Of a stretch of 5,233 nt of DNA, positions 4,401 through 5,233 are shown piece by piece (position 1 is the first letter of the stretch; each line of letters begins with the position of its first letter). The notes beneath the pieces were generated by a model. That model worked only from the letters and a program-made list of their open reading frames with translations, was not told where the DNA came from and did not search any database. The DNA lies in assembly GCA_937917475.1 (NCBI GenBank), contig CALDNF010000041.1, positions 1 through 5,233 of the forward strand, read 5' to 3'. This stretch comes from an uncultured Faecalibacterium sp. (GTDB lineage: Bacteria; Bacillota; Clostridia; Oscillospirales; Ruminococcaceae). The position numbers and the translations under genes were made by a program.

Positions 4401-5233
4401 ATGCCGCAGCGCAATCTGGTTTTATTTGATCTGGAATGGAATATTGGCTATCAGCCGTATACCTTTAATTATCATGGAGTGCAGCAGACGTTCCGGGGAG
4501 AGATCATCGAGATCGGAGCCGTGAAAATCGACGAGGATGCCAATGTTCTGGATACTTTTTCCATTCACCTCCGCCCCCGCATCTTCCGCAAATTACAGCA
4601 CCATATCGCCAAAGTCACCGGGCTGACACAGGCGGATCTGGACCGTGGTGAGCCCATTGTGCAGGGCCTGCGCCGTTTTATGCAGTGGTGCGGCCCCGAT
4701 GCCGAGTTTGCCGAGTGGGGCATGGACGACGTGCCGGTGCTCAAGCAGAACCTCTTCCTTTGCAATCTGGACGAGTCCCGCCCGACGGTCTGGTATGACT
4801 TGCAGCAGGTCTTTCTGCGGGAGCATCCCCGGAAGGAAGGGGAGGGGATGACACTGGAAAGCGTGGTGACCCGGCTGGACATCCCCATGGACCGGCCCTT
4901 CCATGATGCCCTTTCCGATACCCTTTACACTGCCGATGTCTGCCGGAAACTGAATCTCCGGGAAGGGTTGGCAGTCTACCCTACAGAGGACGAAGCCCTG
5001 CGTCAGAGCCTTTGCCCTCAGCCCGGCGATTACCGGGATTTTACCGTATTCCGGGGCTATGTGGAGCAGTATATCTGGCGGACCGACCCGGCCATCAGTA
5101 CTGCTGTCTGCCCGGTCTGCGGCGGGGCTTTGACACCGGATGAGATCTGGCTGAAAAAAGGCAGCAACAGCTGGTATACCCTTTCCCGGTGCCCCCGCTG
5201 TGACGGCGGTACCGGCGAAGCCGGAAAAGGCGT
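4401..5233 (+). CDS. DEDDh 3'-5' exonuclease (ERI-1/KapD-like) with C-terminal zinc ribbon, 3' end missing
   Basis: An open frame of 277 codons runs from the ATG at 4401 to the window edge without a stop. Exo I is LFDLEW, with Asp10 and Glu12. The stretch GEIIEIGAVKID follows, as in the ERI-1-like branch of RNase T/DNA pol III epsilon-type exonucleases. Exo II is EWGMDDVPVL, with Asp110 probably aligned to the conserved Asp. Exo III is FHDALSDT, with His168 and Asp173. All four acidic metal ligands and the catalytic His are therefore present, predicting a two-metal exonuclease acting on RNA or single-stranded DNA. After about residue 230 comes a zinc-ribbon-like pair, CPVCGG (Cys237, Cys240) and CPRCDG (Cys264, Cys267), so a nucleic-acid-binding or structural zinc module appears fused. 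GAGAGGA at 4384-4390 overlaps the phosphatase stop and serves as ribosome site. The target is unknown. KapD is known in Bacillus as an inhibitor of the sporulation pathway, but orthology is not shown here. Confidence 0.9.
   Translation, partial: MPQRNLVLFDLEWNIGYQPYTFNYHGVQQTFRGEIIEIGAVKIDEDANVLDTFSIHLRPRIFRKLQHHIAKVTGLTQADLDRGEPIVQGLRRFMQWCGPDAEFAEWGMDDVPVLKQNLFLCNLDESRPTVWYDLQQVFLREHPRKEGEGMTLESVVTRLDIPMDRPFHDALSDTLYTADVCRKLNLREGLAVYPTEDEALRQSLCPQPGDYRDFTVFRGYVEQYIWRTDPAISTAVCPVCGGALTPDEIWLKKGSNSWYTLSRCPRCDGGTGEAGKG

Overview
The window looks like chromosomal DNA from a fairly GC-rich, low-motility-type gut clostridium (Oscillospiraceae, for example Faecalibacterium or a close relative). 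This is an inference from three things: the GC-rich coding style of a Firmicute, consensus sigma-A promoters with AGGAG-type ribosome binding sites, and a metal P-type ATPase paired with a small membrane-anchored protein of a kind I associate with clostridia. No mobile element, CRISPR array, prophage or toxin module is visible.

Layout. Bases 1-370 hold the 3' end of rsmA (16S rRNA dimethyladenosine transferase), running rightwards. Next come a short non-coding stretch with a 12-bp tandem duplication, a near-consensus promoter, and a solitary tRNA-Thr(TGT) with encoded CCA, followed at once by an intrinsic terminator. A second hairpin of unknown role and a 17-bp bidirectional terminator separate this rightward unit from the leftward unit that converges on it.

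The leftward unit (3302 down to 677) starts at an extended -10 promoter. It encodes a 94-residue single-pass membrane protein (DUF6110-like) and then a 700-residue heavy-metal P-type ATPase. A very stable UUCG-capped hairpin followed by four T's lies between the two genes. It should make the small protein much more abundant than the pump, or protect the 3' end of its message. The ATPase has all the catalytic motifs (TGES, DKTGT, TGD, GDGIND). However, the membrane metal motif usually written CPC reads FSC, the HP dipeptide of the nucleotide domain reads HS, and the N-terminal metal-binding-like domain has no CxxC.

Bases 3208-3560 are an AT-rich divergent intergenic region carrying promoters for both directions and several inverted repeats that could be operators. 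The rightward unit from about 3500 encodes a Cof-type HAD phosphatase. Fifteen bases later it encodes a DEDDh 3'-5' exonuclease with a C-terminal zinc ribbon, cut by the window edge.

The most interesting part is the leftward metal pump operon: a non-canonical transport motif, an uncharacterised small partner, an intra-operon terminator-like hairpin, and candidate operators upstream. The other genes are ordinary housekeeping genes.
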